Shown in pieces: positions 1 through 8,376 of a DNA stretch of 64,000 nucleotides. How positions within the stretch are numbered: position 1 is the stretch's first letter; each line of letters starts with the position of its first letter. Origin of the DNA: Commensalibacter communis (lineage in GTDB: Bacteria > Pseudomonadota > Alphaproteobacteria > Acetobacterales > Acetobacteraceae); contig NZ_CAMXCM010000006.1 in NCBI RefSeq assembly GCF_947179015.1, positions 1-64,000 of the forward strand. The letters are read 5' to 3'. The notes under the pieces are model-generated. The model saw only the letters and a list, made by a program, of their open reading frames with translations, ran no database searches and was not told where the DNA came from. The translations under genes were made by a program, and so were the position numbers.

Positions 1-1
1 A

Positions 2-357
2 TGGATTAGTGCTGAAGGTGTTCCTGCGCCATCAAAGAACTATAAAGAATCTGATTATTATATTGATGAACTGACCTATAATATTTATGTCAATAACGGT
101 TCTGAATGGCAGTTAATTGGTAACATCAAAGGTGCCCAAGGTCTTCAAGGTGAACAAGGTGCTCAAGGGCCTCAAGGGCTGCCTGGTCAAGATGGTGCAA
201 CGGGTGCGCAAGGTGATAAAGGTGAGCGTGGGTCTTTATGGATTAGTGCTGAAGGTGTTCCTGCGCCATCAAAGAACTATAAAGAGTTTGATTGTTATAT
301 TGATGAACTGACCTATAATATTTATGTCAATAACGGTTCTGAATGGCAATTGACTGG
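2..357 (+). repeat. Tandem 237-bp in-frame repeat in the tail-fibre gene
   Basis: The segment from base 2 recurs from base 239 with a period of 237 bp (79 codons). About the first 118 bases of each unit are nearly identical (WISAEGVPAPSKNYKE to the NGSEWQL region), differing at a handful of positions, and each is followed by a Gly-X-Y stretch. More units may lie left of the window. The period preserves the reading frame, so unit number can change by recombination. Confidence 0.85.
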
Positions 358-1456
358 TAATATTAAAGGCCTCCAAGGTGAACAAGGTAATCAAGGTGAG
401 GCTGGTACAGATGGCAAAGCTGGTACGATCCAAATTGGTAATGTTTCCAAAGGGGATAATGCCAGTATTACTAATCGTGGTACTGAGAATGCTGCGCTGC
501 TAGATTTTGTATTACCTAAAGGGGATAAAGGAGATGCAGGCTCTCGTTGGTATTCTGGAACACAAGAACCAAACGCATCAACAGGGGTCAAAGATGAACG
601 TGGTGCACCTCGTTCTGGGGATATGTATTTGCAATTGGCTGCTGCAGAGCACGAAGCCAAAACCTATATCAAGCTGAATAATGGTGAATGGTCAGAACCC
701 CTTGGAATGGTGGCAGGACCAGAGGGTAAACCCGCATCCATTACCGTTGGCACAATCACAACAGGCGAACCAGGCACAAAAGTCATCGTCGAAAATGTCG
801 GAACATCAAGCGATGTCATCGTAAACTTCACCATCCCAAAAGGAGATAAGGGAGAAAAGGGTGAACAAGGTATCCAAGGCGAAAAGGGCGATAAAGGTGA
901 CAAAGGCGATCAAGGTGACAAAGGTGATAAGGGAGATCAAGGACAAGCCGCAACAATTACCATCGGCACCGTTACAACTGGTGAGCCCGAAACAGATGCT
1001 ATTGTTACAAATGTAGGTGACGAAAATAATACACGTCTCAATATCACTATACCTAAAGGGCAAAAGGGCGATAAAGGCGATCAAGGCGAAAGTTTGGATT
1101 TATCCCCTTATCTTCTTGCAGCAGATGCTGAGAATTTTTATCAAATAAAAGGGGATTATATTAAAAAAGTAATGTTTAATACTTGGAGAGGAACCTTGTC
1201 TTTTACCTTAGTAATACCAGAAATAAAGTATAAAATACAATGGGATGATACTACAAAAACATTAAATATAACAAGAACAGAGTATAATACCCCTCAAGGT
1301 GATGTTTTAATTTGGGAGGAAACAGGCGTTGCTATTAATGGAGCCTATCCATTTAGTGCTGTAGGAGGTAACAAAACTTATAATTTTTTCTCATGCAATG
1401 GGGCGATTCTTAAAATTGCTATGTGGAATCAGTGTTTTATATCATGTCAATATTAG
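2..1456 (+). CDS. Collagen-like phage tail fibre protein, 5' truncated by window edge
   Basis: The frame is open from base 2 to the stop at 1456 (484 residues visible), so the gene begins left of the window; an internal TTG at 350 is not its start. It alternates short globular units (WISAEGVPAPS..., ending NGSEWQL) with Gly-X-Y collagen-like runs such as KGDKGEKGEQGIQG, densest near bases 838-950 and 1057-1090. Two further units share a motif of the type ITVGTITTGEPGT...VNFTIPKGDKG. The last 120 residues have no collagen repeat and look like a C-terminal trimerisation or receptor-binding domain. This architecture is known from phage tail fibres and phage-derived collagen-like proteins. The small phage-like membrane genes downstream agree. 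A surface collagen-like adhesin is the alternative. Confidence 0.75.
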   Translation, partial: WISAEGVPAPSKNYKESDYYIDELTYNIYVNNGSEWQLIGNIKGAQGLQGEQGAQGPQGLPGQDGATGAQGDKGERGSLWISAEGVPAPSKNYKEFDCYIDELTYNIYVNNGSEWQLTGNIKGLQGEQGNQGEAGTDGKAGTIQIGNVSKGDNASITNRGTENAALLDFVLPKGDKGDAGSRWYSGTQEPNASTGVKDERGAPRSGDMYLQLAAAEHEAKTYIKLNNGEWSEPLGMVAGPEGKPASITVGTITTGEPGTKVIVENVGTSSDVIVNFTIPKGDKGEKGEQGIQGEKGDKGDKGDQGDKGDKGDQGQAATITIGTVTTGEPETDAIVTNVGDENNTRLNITIPKGQKGDKGDQGESLDLSPYLLAADAENFYQIKGDYIKKVMFNTWRGTLSFTLVIPEIKYKIQWDDTTKTLNITRTEYNTPQGDVLIWEETGVAINGAYPFSAVGGNKTYNFFSCNGAILKIAMWNQCFISCQY

Positions 1457-1551
1457 TTTTTCTTAATTGATTAAATATTAAAATAATAATCGGGCATAAA
1501 ACGGGGCGTGTGAGCGTCTTTTTTTATGCCTTTTTTTGAGGAGGAAGAGAG

Positions 1552-1800
1552 ATGGATAGTGATTTAATGATGCAGTGTTTTCAATATTTACTGGGTGTTA
1601 TTCCAGGCGATATTGCAGGGAACATGATTGCTGTGGTGACAACAATCGTGACCATTTGTACGTTGATTGTGCGATTTTGGAAAATACCAGCCACGACCAG
1701 CAAGGGGTATAAACTGTGGAAGGTCATTCACACTTTGGCGTCTTTTAAAACGCCATCGGTTTCAAAAACGGAGAACAAGGATGGTCAAAAGATTAATTAG
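1552..1800 (+). CDS. Small membrane protein, phage lysis/holin-like candidate
   Basis: An 82-residue protein with a very strong Shine-Dalgarno (GAGGAGG about 10 bases upstream of the ATG). One hydrophobic segment (about residues 20-42, GDIAGNMIAVVTTIVTICTL) is followed by a basic, Lys-rich tail. It is the first of three overlapping small membrane genes after the tail fibre. In prophages this position often holds holin or spanin-type genes. I do not recognise the family; the holin idea rests on position and topology only. Confidence 0.6.
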   Translation: MDSDLMMQCFQYLLGVIPGDIAGNMIAVVTTIVTICTLIVRFWKIPATTSKGYKLWKVIHTLASFKTPSVSKTENKDGQKIN

Positions 1801-2194
1801 TTCGATGAAAACACACGATCATTGGTTTGCCGAGTGGTGGAGCTCTATTTTACTGATGATTGTTGGGATGTATGGATTGTGTGTCCCCAATAGTCTGATT
1901 ATTCACCAATCTTTTATTAATGGTTTTTTGAAAGTGTTGCCCTTTGATGTATGGCAATGGCTGTTTGTTGGGTTTGGTTTGTTTCAATTTACCGCTTTGC
2001 GTTGTGAAAGCATGATCGGCAGAGGGGTTGCTGCGTTCTTTGCGTCCTCATTATTAATTTGGGGGACATTAAATGTTGCCTTCTACGGTCGGTGCCATTT
2101 CAGCTTGGTCGCATGGGGGATATTTGCTGTGATTAATCTCTACGCTTTGGCTCGGATTATGACGCGCGTGGAGAAAAGATATGAACTTCTTTGA
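1781..2194 (+). CDS. Hydrophobic protein of unknown function, phage cassette
   Basis: 137 residues with several predicted membrane segments (around residues 18-40, 52-72, 80-98 and 103-125) and a short basic C-terminus. I chose the ATG at 1781, which is preceded by ACAAGG and overlaps the upstream gene by 20 bases; longer in-frame starts at 1667 would lie inside that gene. The overlap suggests translational coupling in the small-membrane-protein cassette. No family recognised. Confidence 0.6.
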   Translation: MVKRLISSMKTHDHWFAEWWSSILLMIVGMYGLCVPNSLIIHQSFINGFLKVLPFDVWQWLFVGFGLFQFTALRCESMIGRGVAAFFASSLLIWGTLNVAFYGRCHFSLVAWGIFAVINLYALARIMTRVEKRYELL

Positions 2195-2339
2195 AATCCT
2201 GCGCTGGTGGTGGGAAAGCAATGCCGAATGGATCAAAATCCACGATCCTTGGGTTATTCCGGTCATGGCTGTATCTATTCCTTTATCGCTCGTTATCCGC
2301 GCAATCTGTGCGCTCATTAAAGTCTGGCGGGGAAAGTAA
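2181..2339 (+). CDS. 52-residue single-pass membrane protein
   Basis: A short frame starting at ATG 2181, inside the last 14 bases of the previous gene, with GGAGAAAAG just upstream as ribosome site. It encodes an aromatic N-terminus (MNFFEILRWWWES), one membrane segment around residues 26-45 (WVIPVMAVSIPLSLVI) and a basic end (KVWRGK). It is the third gene of the overlapping membrane set at 1552-2339. No homologue recognised; coding status rests on overlap, ribosome site and topology. Confidence 0.55.
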   Translation: MNFFEILRWWWESNAEWIKIHDPWVIPVMAVSIPLSLVIRAICALIKVWRGK

Positions 2340-2383
2340 TCTTTTTATTTTAGTGAGATTGTTTGAAATTAGGATTGATATTG

Positions 2384-3097
2384 ATGGAATATTTTTTAGT
2401 AAAGCCCATTTGCTCGCCACCCCCTTTGTCTGCTTTTACAGATATAGCCAGAACAAGACCAACAGAAAAAGAAATGGAGCGTCGTAGGAATGAGCTAAAG
2501 ATTATTGTTACGACAGGGTTGGGTAGTGATGTTGATCGTTATGCTTCTCAATCACCGACGTTAGTAAAACAGATCTTAAAGTTAAAGAGAAAAAAGTGGC
2601 AAATCGGATGGGGATCTGCAGGAACAGGGACTTTTTCAAGGGCTCCATATGAACAACAAAAAGGAATTATTGTAATAGATTCAAATTTTAACAATGGAGA
2701 TTCGCAAAATATTGCGTATGTAACATCGACACTTGCGCATGAGGTTGGGCACTCTTATTTTCATAAAGAGCCTGACTTATCTTCTTTTGATAAATGTATG
2801 GAAAGTTTAATGGTTGGTGGTGGCAGTGAAGCAGATGCAATTGTTAATCAGATTGTTGTTCGTAATGAGATTTTAAAAGAAGCATGTATTGATATTTTTG
2901 AAGAAGGAAGAGAATATGATTTTATGAAAAATGAATTTGTTCAATTTTATGGTGAGGGCATAAGAACAGGAGATATGAAAACTGCAAAGATGAAAATTGC
3001 AAAAATATATTCTGAACAATATACTAGTACCTCAAATCCTCCTCAAAAGTATAAGGATAGTTATGGTGATTATTGTAAAAAAAATGCAAAAAAATAA
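2384..3097 (+). CDS. HEVGH zinc metalloprotease-like protein, putative toxin/effector
   Basis: 237 residues from ATG 2384, which has AGGA nine bases upstream. The centre carries HEVGHSYFH (around base 2739), the HExxH zinc-metallopeptidase signature, after a beta-rich stretch (GIIVIDSNF). A Glu/Asp-rich helix (GGGSEADAIVNQ) follows and could supply the third zinc ligand. There is no signal peptide. It is followed, with a 14-base overlap, by a gene for an exported protein, and a decayed paralogue of that gene comes next. A cytoplasmically made protease with exported partner genes is the usual layout of an interbacterial effector with periplasmic immunity proteins. That role is inferred; a phage-borne peptidoglycan or tail-processing peptidase is the alternative. 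Confidence 0.6.
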   Translation: MEYFLVKPICSPPPLSAFTDIARTRPTEKEMERRRNELKIIVTTGLGSDVDRYASQSPTLVKQILKLKRKKWQIGWGSAGTGTFSRAPYEQQKGIIVIDSNFNNGDSQNIAYVTSTLAHEVGHSYFHKEPDLSSFDKCMESLMVGGGSEADAIVNQIVVRNEILKEACIDIFEEGREYDFMKNEFVQFYGEGIRTGDMKTAKMKIAKIYSEQYTSTSNPPQKYKDSYGDYCKKNAKK

Positions 3098-3758
3098 AGT
3101 GAAAAAAATAATTACTTATTTATTCGCTTTATGGGGAATGATTGTCATAACACCTTCTTATGCACAACAAACGACTTTATTGCCTTTATATAAAGAATCG
3201 ATCACTGAGGCAGCTTTAAAGCAATACCCCATTTTACCTTATAAATTTATAGATCTGATTAAAATTCTACCCAAACCGTTACCTGTTTCTTTAAGTAAAT
3301 TTCAAAAAATATTTGACTACCAATTACGTATTATAAAAAAAGATAATGATTCTGAGACTTATGAAACAGGTTCATTTAGAACATTAGATGGGGTGATAAT
3401 AAAGAAAGTTGGGGTTTTAATATATTTAGAAAAAAAGAATCAAATAGTTGGTTTAGGCATCTATTTAGATCCAAAACAATGTGTGAATACTAGATTATTA
3501 AAAAAAGAATTTGGGTTTTTAATTCCTAGATTATTGTCTTTTCATCCAGTTTCGAATGCCCCAATAGCTTTTTACACCACAGATGAGAATGGAAAATTTG
3601 TAATGGGATCAACTATGGATTATCCAGATTGTGCTACAGATATAGGTTTAGAAGCCTTTGATGATGAAGAAGAAAAGCAAGAATGGATAAAATATGTTCG
3701 TGAACAGGCTCCTCATTTACAAGAAAGAGCACGAAAAAGAGAGCTAGAGGGAAAATGA
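3084..3758 (+). CDS. Exported protein, putative immunity partner of the HEVGH protein
   Basis: 224 residues. The ATG at 3084 overlaps the metalloprotease gene's end by 14 bases and gives a clean signal peptide (MQKNKVKKIITYLFALWGM...SYA, cleavage before QQ). Longer upstream starts lack this. The mature protein has no motif I can name; it has two conserved cysteines (DPKQCVNTR and YPDCATDIG) also present in the broken copy downstream, and a charged C-terminal helix. Export, translational coupling and tandem duplication fit a periplasmic immunity protein. That role is inferred. Confidence 0.55.
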   Translation: MQKNKVKKIITYLFALWGMIVITPSYAQQTTLLPLYKESITEAALKQYPILPYKFIDLIKILPKPLPVSLSKFQKIFDYQLRIIKKDNDSETYETGSFRTLDGVIIKKVGVLIYLEKKNQIVGLGIYLDPKQCVNTRLLKKEFGFLIPRLLSFHPVSNAPIAFYTTDENGKFVMGSTMDYPDCATDIGLEAFDDEEEKQEWIKYVREQAPHLQERARKRELEGK

Positions 3759-3777
3759 AAATATAGAAGGTAATGAA

Positions 3778-4483
3778 GTGAAAAGCGCCAAAGATATATT
3801 AGTTGGTTTAATGTGTATGTCAGGGATAATTTTCGCACTATCTTCTCATGCAAAAACCTCCATTCAATCAATGCCTTTATATAAAGAAGCCCTGCCAGAA
3901 GATGCTTTAAAGGAATATCCTGTTTTATCTTATAATTTTATTGATTTAATCCATATTATTGCTAAATCTTCGCCCACTTCTTTTGATAAATTACAGAAAG
4001 TCTTTGATAAGGAATTTACGATTAAAGAAAAGAGCAACGACCTATCACTTTATCAGGTTAAAAATGTTGTTACGAAAGACGGTGTTATTGAAAAAAAATA
4101 CCAATTAAAATAAACGATAATCATTTAGTGTCTTATCAGATTGAACATCTGATTACGCAAGATGACGTGATTATTAAGTCAGTAGAAATTGTAAAAAGTT
4201 TAAAAAATAAAAATATTATACAAGGTGTGTATGTTGATCTTGATCAAAAACAATGTGTTAATGCAAAACTATTAAAAGACGAGTTTGCTTTGACCATTCC
4301 TGATTTTTTTTAACCATTCCATTAAAATCTGACACCACACTAAGTTTTACAGCAGCAGAAACGAAAAGAAAATTTTTTTTATTAGATAATATGAAGCATA
4401 TAGGATGTGCAACCAGAATTGGTATTCGTTATATTTATGAGAAAAAAGAGTGGAGAGATTTTGTTCATAAGAGCGCGCCTTAA
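3778..4483 (+). pseudogene. Frameshifted paralogue of the exported partner gene
   Basis: Three consecutive frames together match the gene at 3084-3758: a GTG start and signal peptide at 3778-4113, then QKQCVNAKLLKDEF at about 4245-4290, then CATRIGIRYIY...EWRDFVHKSAP ending at the TAA at 4481. The frame changes at an A8 run (4091-4098) and at a T8 run (4304-4311); adding one base to each restores one frame. Relative to its neighbour it also has an internal duplication of about 30 codons around 4015-4185 (DGVIEKK and DDVIIKS units). Either a decayed second immunity gene, or phase-variable at the homopolymers. Confidence 0.75.
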
Positions 4484-4884
4484 ATAAGGGAACGATAGTG
4501 TAAAGGGGAAGTTGGAATATTGCGGACAATAGGATACCAAGTATCAGAGACATTTGAGTAATTTGGTGTTTATGTAATGGATATTCGTTATATGTTTTTT
4601 TTATGCTTGAGATTGATTACTATTCATGCTGATATTCAGATTAGTTCAGTAAATTAACGATTATTACCAACGAGTTTTAATAAAACCCCAGTTGGTCATT
4701 TTGAATAAAAAGATACTCACATATTGATGAGTATCTTTTTATTCACATTGTAAGATCTTGCCAAATTATTCCATCCATTTGTGCAATTTATTATTTTCTC
4801 ACATAAATAAATTATTTTATGAATTGAACGCCATTGCTGCGTTCAAAGGATACATTATTTATAATTATCAAAAAGAGTATTCAC
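4484..4884. other. 401-bp AT-rich stretch without a gene
   Basis: No frame with a plausible start and ribosome site is seen here. The stretch holds a hairpin at 4707-4740 (listed separately) and the leader of the next gene. An antisense frame at 4347-4553 overlaps the pseudogene's 3' end and has no coding character. Confidence 0.5.
4707..4742. terminator. Bidirectional hairpin terminator
   Basis: A perfect inverted repeat: AAAAAGATACTCA, an 8-base loop, then TGAGTATCTTTTT. The A-tract before and T-tract after make it usable in both directions. It separates the decayed partner gene from the neck-protein gene. Confidence 0.75.
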
Positions 4885-5475
4885 ATGGTGCGAAAGAAAA
4901 GCAAATCCGTTCCAGTCAAGGTTAAGGCACCGAAAGATAATGAGTTTCCAGCCTTAAAGGCCCTTACTCACGAAGAAATCTATAATTTGATTGCCAAATT
5001 TATGCGTAAAGCTATTCCTATCAAGGGGGCTAGGTTATCGATCATCAATGATTCACAAAACCGAACATCTACGCCTAAATCGCCTTATATTACTTTACAA
5101 ATTACAGAGAGGAAAAGATTATCTACGCCTGAAGCCCGTTATACAGATCAGTATAAAATTACGTGGTGTCGGTCACAAGTTTCTGTTCATATCTTATTTG
5201 TGGGCAGTCCACAAATCCCAGCTTTAGAAATGGCACATGCTTTTGATATGCGGTTTAATGAAGCGTGGGCGAGTGAACAGTTCGAGCAGTATAGTGATAT
5301 TTTATTTCCGCTATATAGTGACGATGTCAGCTCGGCGGGTCAAATGATAAATGCCGAAGATCAAATCGATGTTGCTTACTCAGTTAATGCTTATTTTGAA
5401 TATCATCCAGAAACGGGTGTCTGTGCAAATAGTGCCAAAGAAATTGTTATGGATATGGGTATCGTTGAGTCATAA
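4885..5475 (+). CDS. Phage neck/tail-completion protein (LIC_12616, gp12-like)
   Basis: 196 residues from ATG 4885, with AAGAG upstream; an upstream in-frame start at 4834 has no ribosome site. After a Lys-rich N-terminus comes THEEIYNLIAKFM, then PYITLQITERKRLSTPEARYTD, a pattern I associate with the phage neck terminator (LIC_12616/gp12-like) family: an E-I helix, a strand ending in P-Y-I-T, then R-L-x-T-P and Y-T-D. It would join head and tail in a virion. No other head or tail assembly genes are next to it, so it looks like a phage remnant. Assigned by pattern only. Confidence 0.5.
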   Translation: MVRKKSKSVPVKVKAPKDNEFPALKALTHEEIYNLIAKFMRKAIPIKGARLSIINDSQNRTSTPKSPYITLQITERKRLSTPEARYTDQYKITWCRSQVSVHILFVGSPQIPALEMAHAFDMRFNEAWASEQFEQYSDILFPLYSDDVSSAGQMINAEDQIDVAYSVNAYFEYHPETGVCANSAKEIVMDMGIVES

Positions 5476-5787
5476 TGAGCATTACAACTAGCATTAGTAA
5501 AATAATTTGAGAGGGTCGTTGAAAAGGATTTAATTTTAGCCTTTATATATTGAAGACATTTATTATTTATCTACATTAACGCTGGATGAAACTTGCAGAT
5601 TACGACTTCCTAACCATAGAAATAATTATATATTTTACTACTGCATCCAGAAATGATGAGAGATTACGTATGAGATTGTGTTCTTTACAATTCGATTGGT
5701 AAGCAACTGTGGGCGTTACAATAACCAGTAGATATTCTTACGATCCTCGCAACAGTGGGTATATGTCATTGGTGGCTTAAGGGGAAT
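5476..5787. other. 312-bp stretch without a recognisable gene
   Basis: Reading all frames I see only short open stretches with no ribosome site and no repeat. It may be decayed phage sequence between two small genes. Confidence 0.4.
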
Positions 5788-6111
5788 ATGCTGGTGGATA
5801 ATAAACGCGAAGAAATGCTACAAATCTTTTATGATTTTTATAGATTGCCACCCGAAAAATGCTATCTAGAGGTAGCCTCTAATCATATTTGTGCCATTTA
5901 TGGTGATGATGTAACGTTTCTTGTCTTAGAATATAAAAGATTTTTGGGAGCACCACAATGGAGTTTGGATACAAGATTTCCTAGTGTTATTTATTTTGAT
6001 TTAGAACATAAGCCTATTTGGAAACAATTTATGTTTGTTCTATCAGCCCCTTTCATAGTCGTTTTACTTTTATCTGATCTTTTAACAAAATGTATCTATA
6101 AAATTTCATAA
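5788..6111 (+). CDS. Small protein with C-terminal membrane anchor, unknown
   Basis: 107 residues from ATG 5788, preceded by AAGGGGAAT; an in-frame start at 5755 would add eleven residues without a ribosome site. The N-terminal 75 residues are soluble (KREEMLQIFYDFYRLPPEKC), and a hydrophobic helix near the end (about residues 78-97, FVLSAPFIVVLLLSDLL) could anchor it. No family recognised. It lies among phage remnants and is followed by a terminator-like hairpin. Confidence 0.45.
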   Translation: MLVDNKREEMLQIFYDFYRLPPEKCYLEVASNHICAIYGDDVTFLVLEYKRFLGAPQWSLDTRFPSVIYFDLEHKPIWKQFMFVLSAPFIVVLLLSDLLTKCIYKIS

Positions 6112-6263
6112 ATAGAAATAATAGAAGAATCTTCTTCTAATGATAACGGCAAATCACCCCTGACAGCGATTCAGTTTGTAAATATGATAGTCGACTTTTG
6201 GGAAGACTATCGAACAGAACAATCAGGTTTGACCAACTATTCAATTTAATCTTACCAGTTTTC

Positions 6264-6292
6264 AAAGTCATTCTTAACGAATGGCTTTTTTT
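6264..6292 (+). terminator. Rho-independent terminator
   Basis: Hairpin AAAG-CATTC, loop TTAAC, GAATG-CTTT with one internal mismatch pair, followed by seven Ts. It lies just upstream of the lysozyme-like gene and closes the transcript of the gene ending at 6111. Confidence 0.65.
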
Positions 6293-6325
6293 ATCTCTAA
6301 AATTACAAATACAAGGAAACAAAAC

Positions 6326-6844
6326 ATGGCGAAAGTCACTGGGGGAATTTATATTCCTCATTTAAAAAATGAAATTATTCAACCAGCTTTGGATTATTTA
6401 GGTCTGGGTGGCGCACGTGCCATTAACCAAGTCACAGGCACTTTTCTAGCAGAAGGCTATGCGGGTGGTTTTACTTATTTAAAACAGCTTGGCAAAGGGC
6501 CTGCGGTGGGTGCCATGCAAATGGAACCATTTACCTATAATGATATTTGGAAGAACTTCTTATTGACTCCAAAACGTAATCATCTGGCAAATTTATTAAA
6601 AAATATTGCTGGCACATTTAACGCCGATAGTGCGGGTATTCCAAAGCCAAATACCCTAACAGGAGACATTTTTTTTGCAGCAGCAATGTGCCGTATATTT
6701 TATTTAAGAGTTCCAACAGCACTGCCTCTTGCGAGTGATGCGAGCGGAATGGCACAATATCACAAGAAATATTATAATACATCCCTAGGTAAAGCTGTTT
6801 GGCAGGATAATGTCGATCGTTTTCAACAAGCGATTGATGCTTAG
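6326..6844 (+). CDS. Phage lysozyme-like/transglycosylase-fold protein
   Basis: 172 residues from ATG 6326, with AAGGAAAC upstream; an in-frame ATG at 6281 lies inside the terminator region. The core reads GTFLAEG...LKQLGKGPAVGAMQMEPFTYNDIW, close to a phage family I know with the pattern T-A-x-E-S...GGGPALGIFQMEPATHDDIW, taken to have a lysozyme-like fold with the first Glu (in FLAEG) as candidate catalytic residue. The C-terminal half (AAAMCRIFYLRVPTALP, YHKKYYNT) also fits. It would cut or bind peptidoglycan in lysis or DNA entry. No signal peptide, so holin-dependent if lytic. Activity is inferred. Confidence 0.55.
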   Translation: MAKVTGGIYIPHLKNEIIQPALDYLGLGGARAINQVTGTFLAEGYAGGFTYLKQLGKGPAVGAMQMEPFTYNDIWKNFLLTPKRNHLANLLKNIAGTFNADSAGIPKPNTLTGDIFFAAAMCRIFYLRVPTALPLASDASGMAQYHKKYYNTSLGKAVWQDNVDRFQQAIDA

Positions 6845-7140
6845 TTTAATTTTGCCAAATTTTTGCGGTTATTTTATATTTTCAATAAATCGTAGCACAC
6901 AGAATTTCAGGGATAAGTTTAATATCTTGCTGACTAAATTTATCTATATAAAATATCAATTGAAAAGCATAAGACTTTATATATTAAAATTTTAATAGAT
7001 AAATAAATTTTAAAAGATTCGATCTCTGTAAATACAGAAATCAATCTAATCATAATACTACTTTATTACAACAGATCAATTATTATGATCAGCATTAAAG
7101 AAGTGTTTTTTTAATTATATTATTTTATCAGGATAAAATT

Positions 7141-8274
7141 ATGAATAAATTTTTATATACAAGCGCACTATGTGCTTTTTCTTTACTTTTAGGTTCAACA
7201 GCTTCCAAAGCAATTGATTTTCCAGAGCATTATCGTACATTAGATATTCATCAGGAATATACGAAACAAACAGATAACTTTACAGTAAAAAATGTTTTTC
7301 CCTTTAAATTTCCTGCTGATTTACCAGGCGTGCCTGTATTTAAAGGGATTAAAGGTCAGCTTTCAACAACGACACAAGCAAGTTTTGATGAGAATGGTAA
7401 AGAAAATACTTATTCAGAAACATTATTTAATATAGCGTTTGTAAAGAATGCGTGTCCTAAAGCAGGCGACGGAATATTAAGTATGGACAGTGCATATGGT
7501 GCTGGTAATCATCTTTCATTAACTGGTGGTATTGTTAAGCAAACTAAAGGAAATGCTACGCAAGTATATAATATTGATTTTATGAATCAGTATGATACGG
7601 TATTGGATACTCGAAATGGTGGCTGTGGAGTGGTTTATTTTGATGGCACTGATTTTAAAAAGAAACCTTATACAATGCTGGCAGATCTTCAATTAAAATA
7701 TTCATTTCAGCCTATTGGTATTCCTTTAGATGGTGAATTTATTTTGGATGTCGATACTTATGCAGCAAAAGCCAGATATAATGCATATATTGTTTATCCC
7801 GTGGCCAAAGGTGCAGGCCCAGGTCAAGGGGTAATTAGACCAGGAACAATTTTTAGTGTAAATGGAGATGCTACTGCATCAGGAAGTTATGTTAATAATA
7901 AAGGAGATTGGTCTGTAAGGTATGTGACAGCAGTTGTAAAGAATAATAGTTGTCAAGTTGGATTTAAAAACTATACTCAAGGACAGGATCTATCGAAGAG
8001 ATTTCAAACCCAAGATCAAGCAGGGGTTGGTTCAGCCCCTAATCCAACAGCTGTTCTATGGCCAACATCAACGATTATTTCCGATTTTACCCTTGTCGGT
8101 AATGGTAGGGACAGTGTCGTGGGGAATGTTCGTCCAAATCAGAATTTACCTGTTCATGTTAATGATGGTGATTGCGTTGTCCAAGCAATGCTTCCTTTGG
8201 GAAAAATTACAACCACACCAGGAACGAATGTGAATGTTGAATCACAAACAAACATTCAATATATTCCTGATTAA
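7141..8274 (+). CDS. Exported protein of unknown function
   Basis: 377 residues with AGGA upstream of the ATG and a classical signal peptide (MNKFLYTSALCAFSLLLGS...SKA, cleavage before IDF). The mature part is rich in Asn, Thr and Gly with beta-strand character and has four or more cysteines (NACPKAG, GGCGVVY, NSCQVGF, DGDCVVQ) spaced as possible disulfide pairs. It stands alone between a 296-bp AT-rich leader and a strong terminator. I do not recognise the family; a secreted or periplasmic beta-sandwich protein is the most I can say. Confidence 0.7.
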   Translation: MNKFLYTSALCAFSLLLGSTASKAIDFPEHYRTLDIHQEYTKQTDNFTVKNVFPFKFPADLPGVPVFKGIKGQLSTTTQASFDENGKENTYSETLFNIAFVKNACPKAGDGILSMDSAYGAGNHLSLTGGIVKQTKGNATQVYNIDFMNQYDTVLDTRNGGCGVVYFDGTDFKKKPYTMLADLQLKYSFQPIGIPLDGEFILDVDTYAAKARYNAYIVYPVAKGAGPGQGVIRPGTIFSVNGDATASGSYVNNKGDWSVRYVTAVVKNNSCQVGFKNYTQGQDLSKRFQTQDQAGVGSAPNPTAVLWPTSTIISDFTLVGNGRDSVVGNVRPNQNLPVHVNDGDCVVQAMLPLGKITTTPGTNVNVESQTNIQYIPD

Positions 8275-8301
8275 TATAATTGAATAAATTATGATGTGTA
8301 T

Positions 8302-8337
8302 AAAGCCACTCCGTTCTCGGGGTGGCTTTTTTTTTAT
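8302..8337 (+). terminator. Strong rho-independent terminator
   Basis: Stem AAAGCCACtCC with GGgGTGGCTTT, loop GTTCTC, followed by nine Ts. It lies 27 bases after the exported-protein gene. Upstream in-frame starts of the next gene (8296) fall inside it and were not used. Confidence 0.85.
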
Positions 8338-8376
8338 TTTTATTGCTATGATATTCTGAATGATAATATTCTGAGG

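Noticed and set aside
2-475. CRISPR-like or other non-coding array
   Set aside because: The repeat unit is long (237 bp), in frame and coding; there are no short repeats with unique spacers.
391-1084. Several antisense frames opposite the collagen-like gene
   Set aside because: They mirror the Gly-X-Y codon pattern and give Pro/Ser-rich low-complexity peptides without ribosome sites.
4347-4553. Antisense 68-codon frame
   Set aside because: It overlaps the 3' part of the decayed partner gene, whose reconstructed sequence explains the region better.
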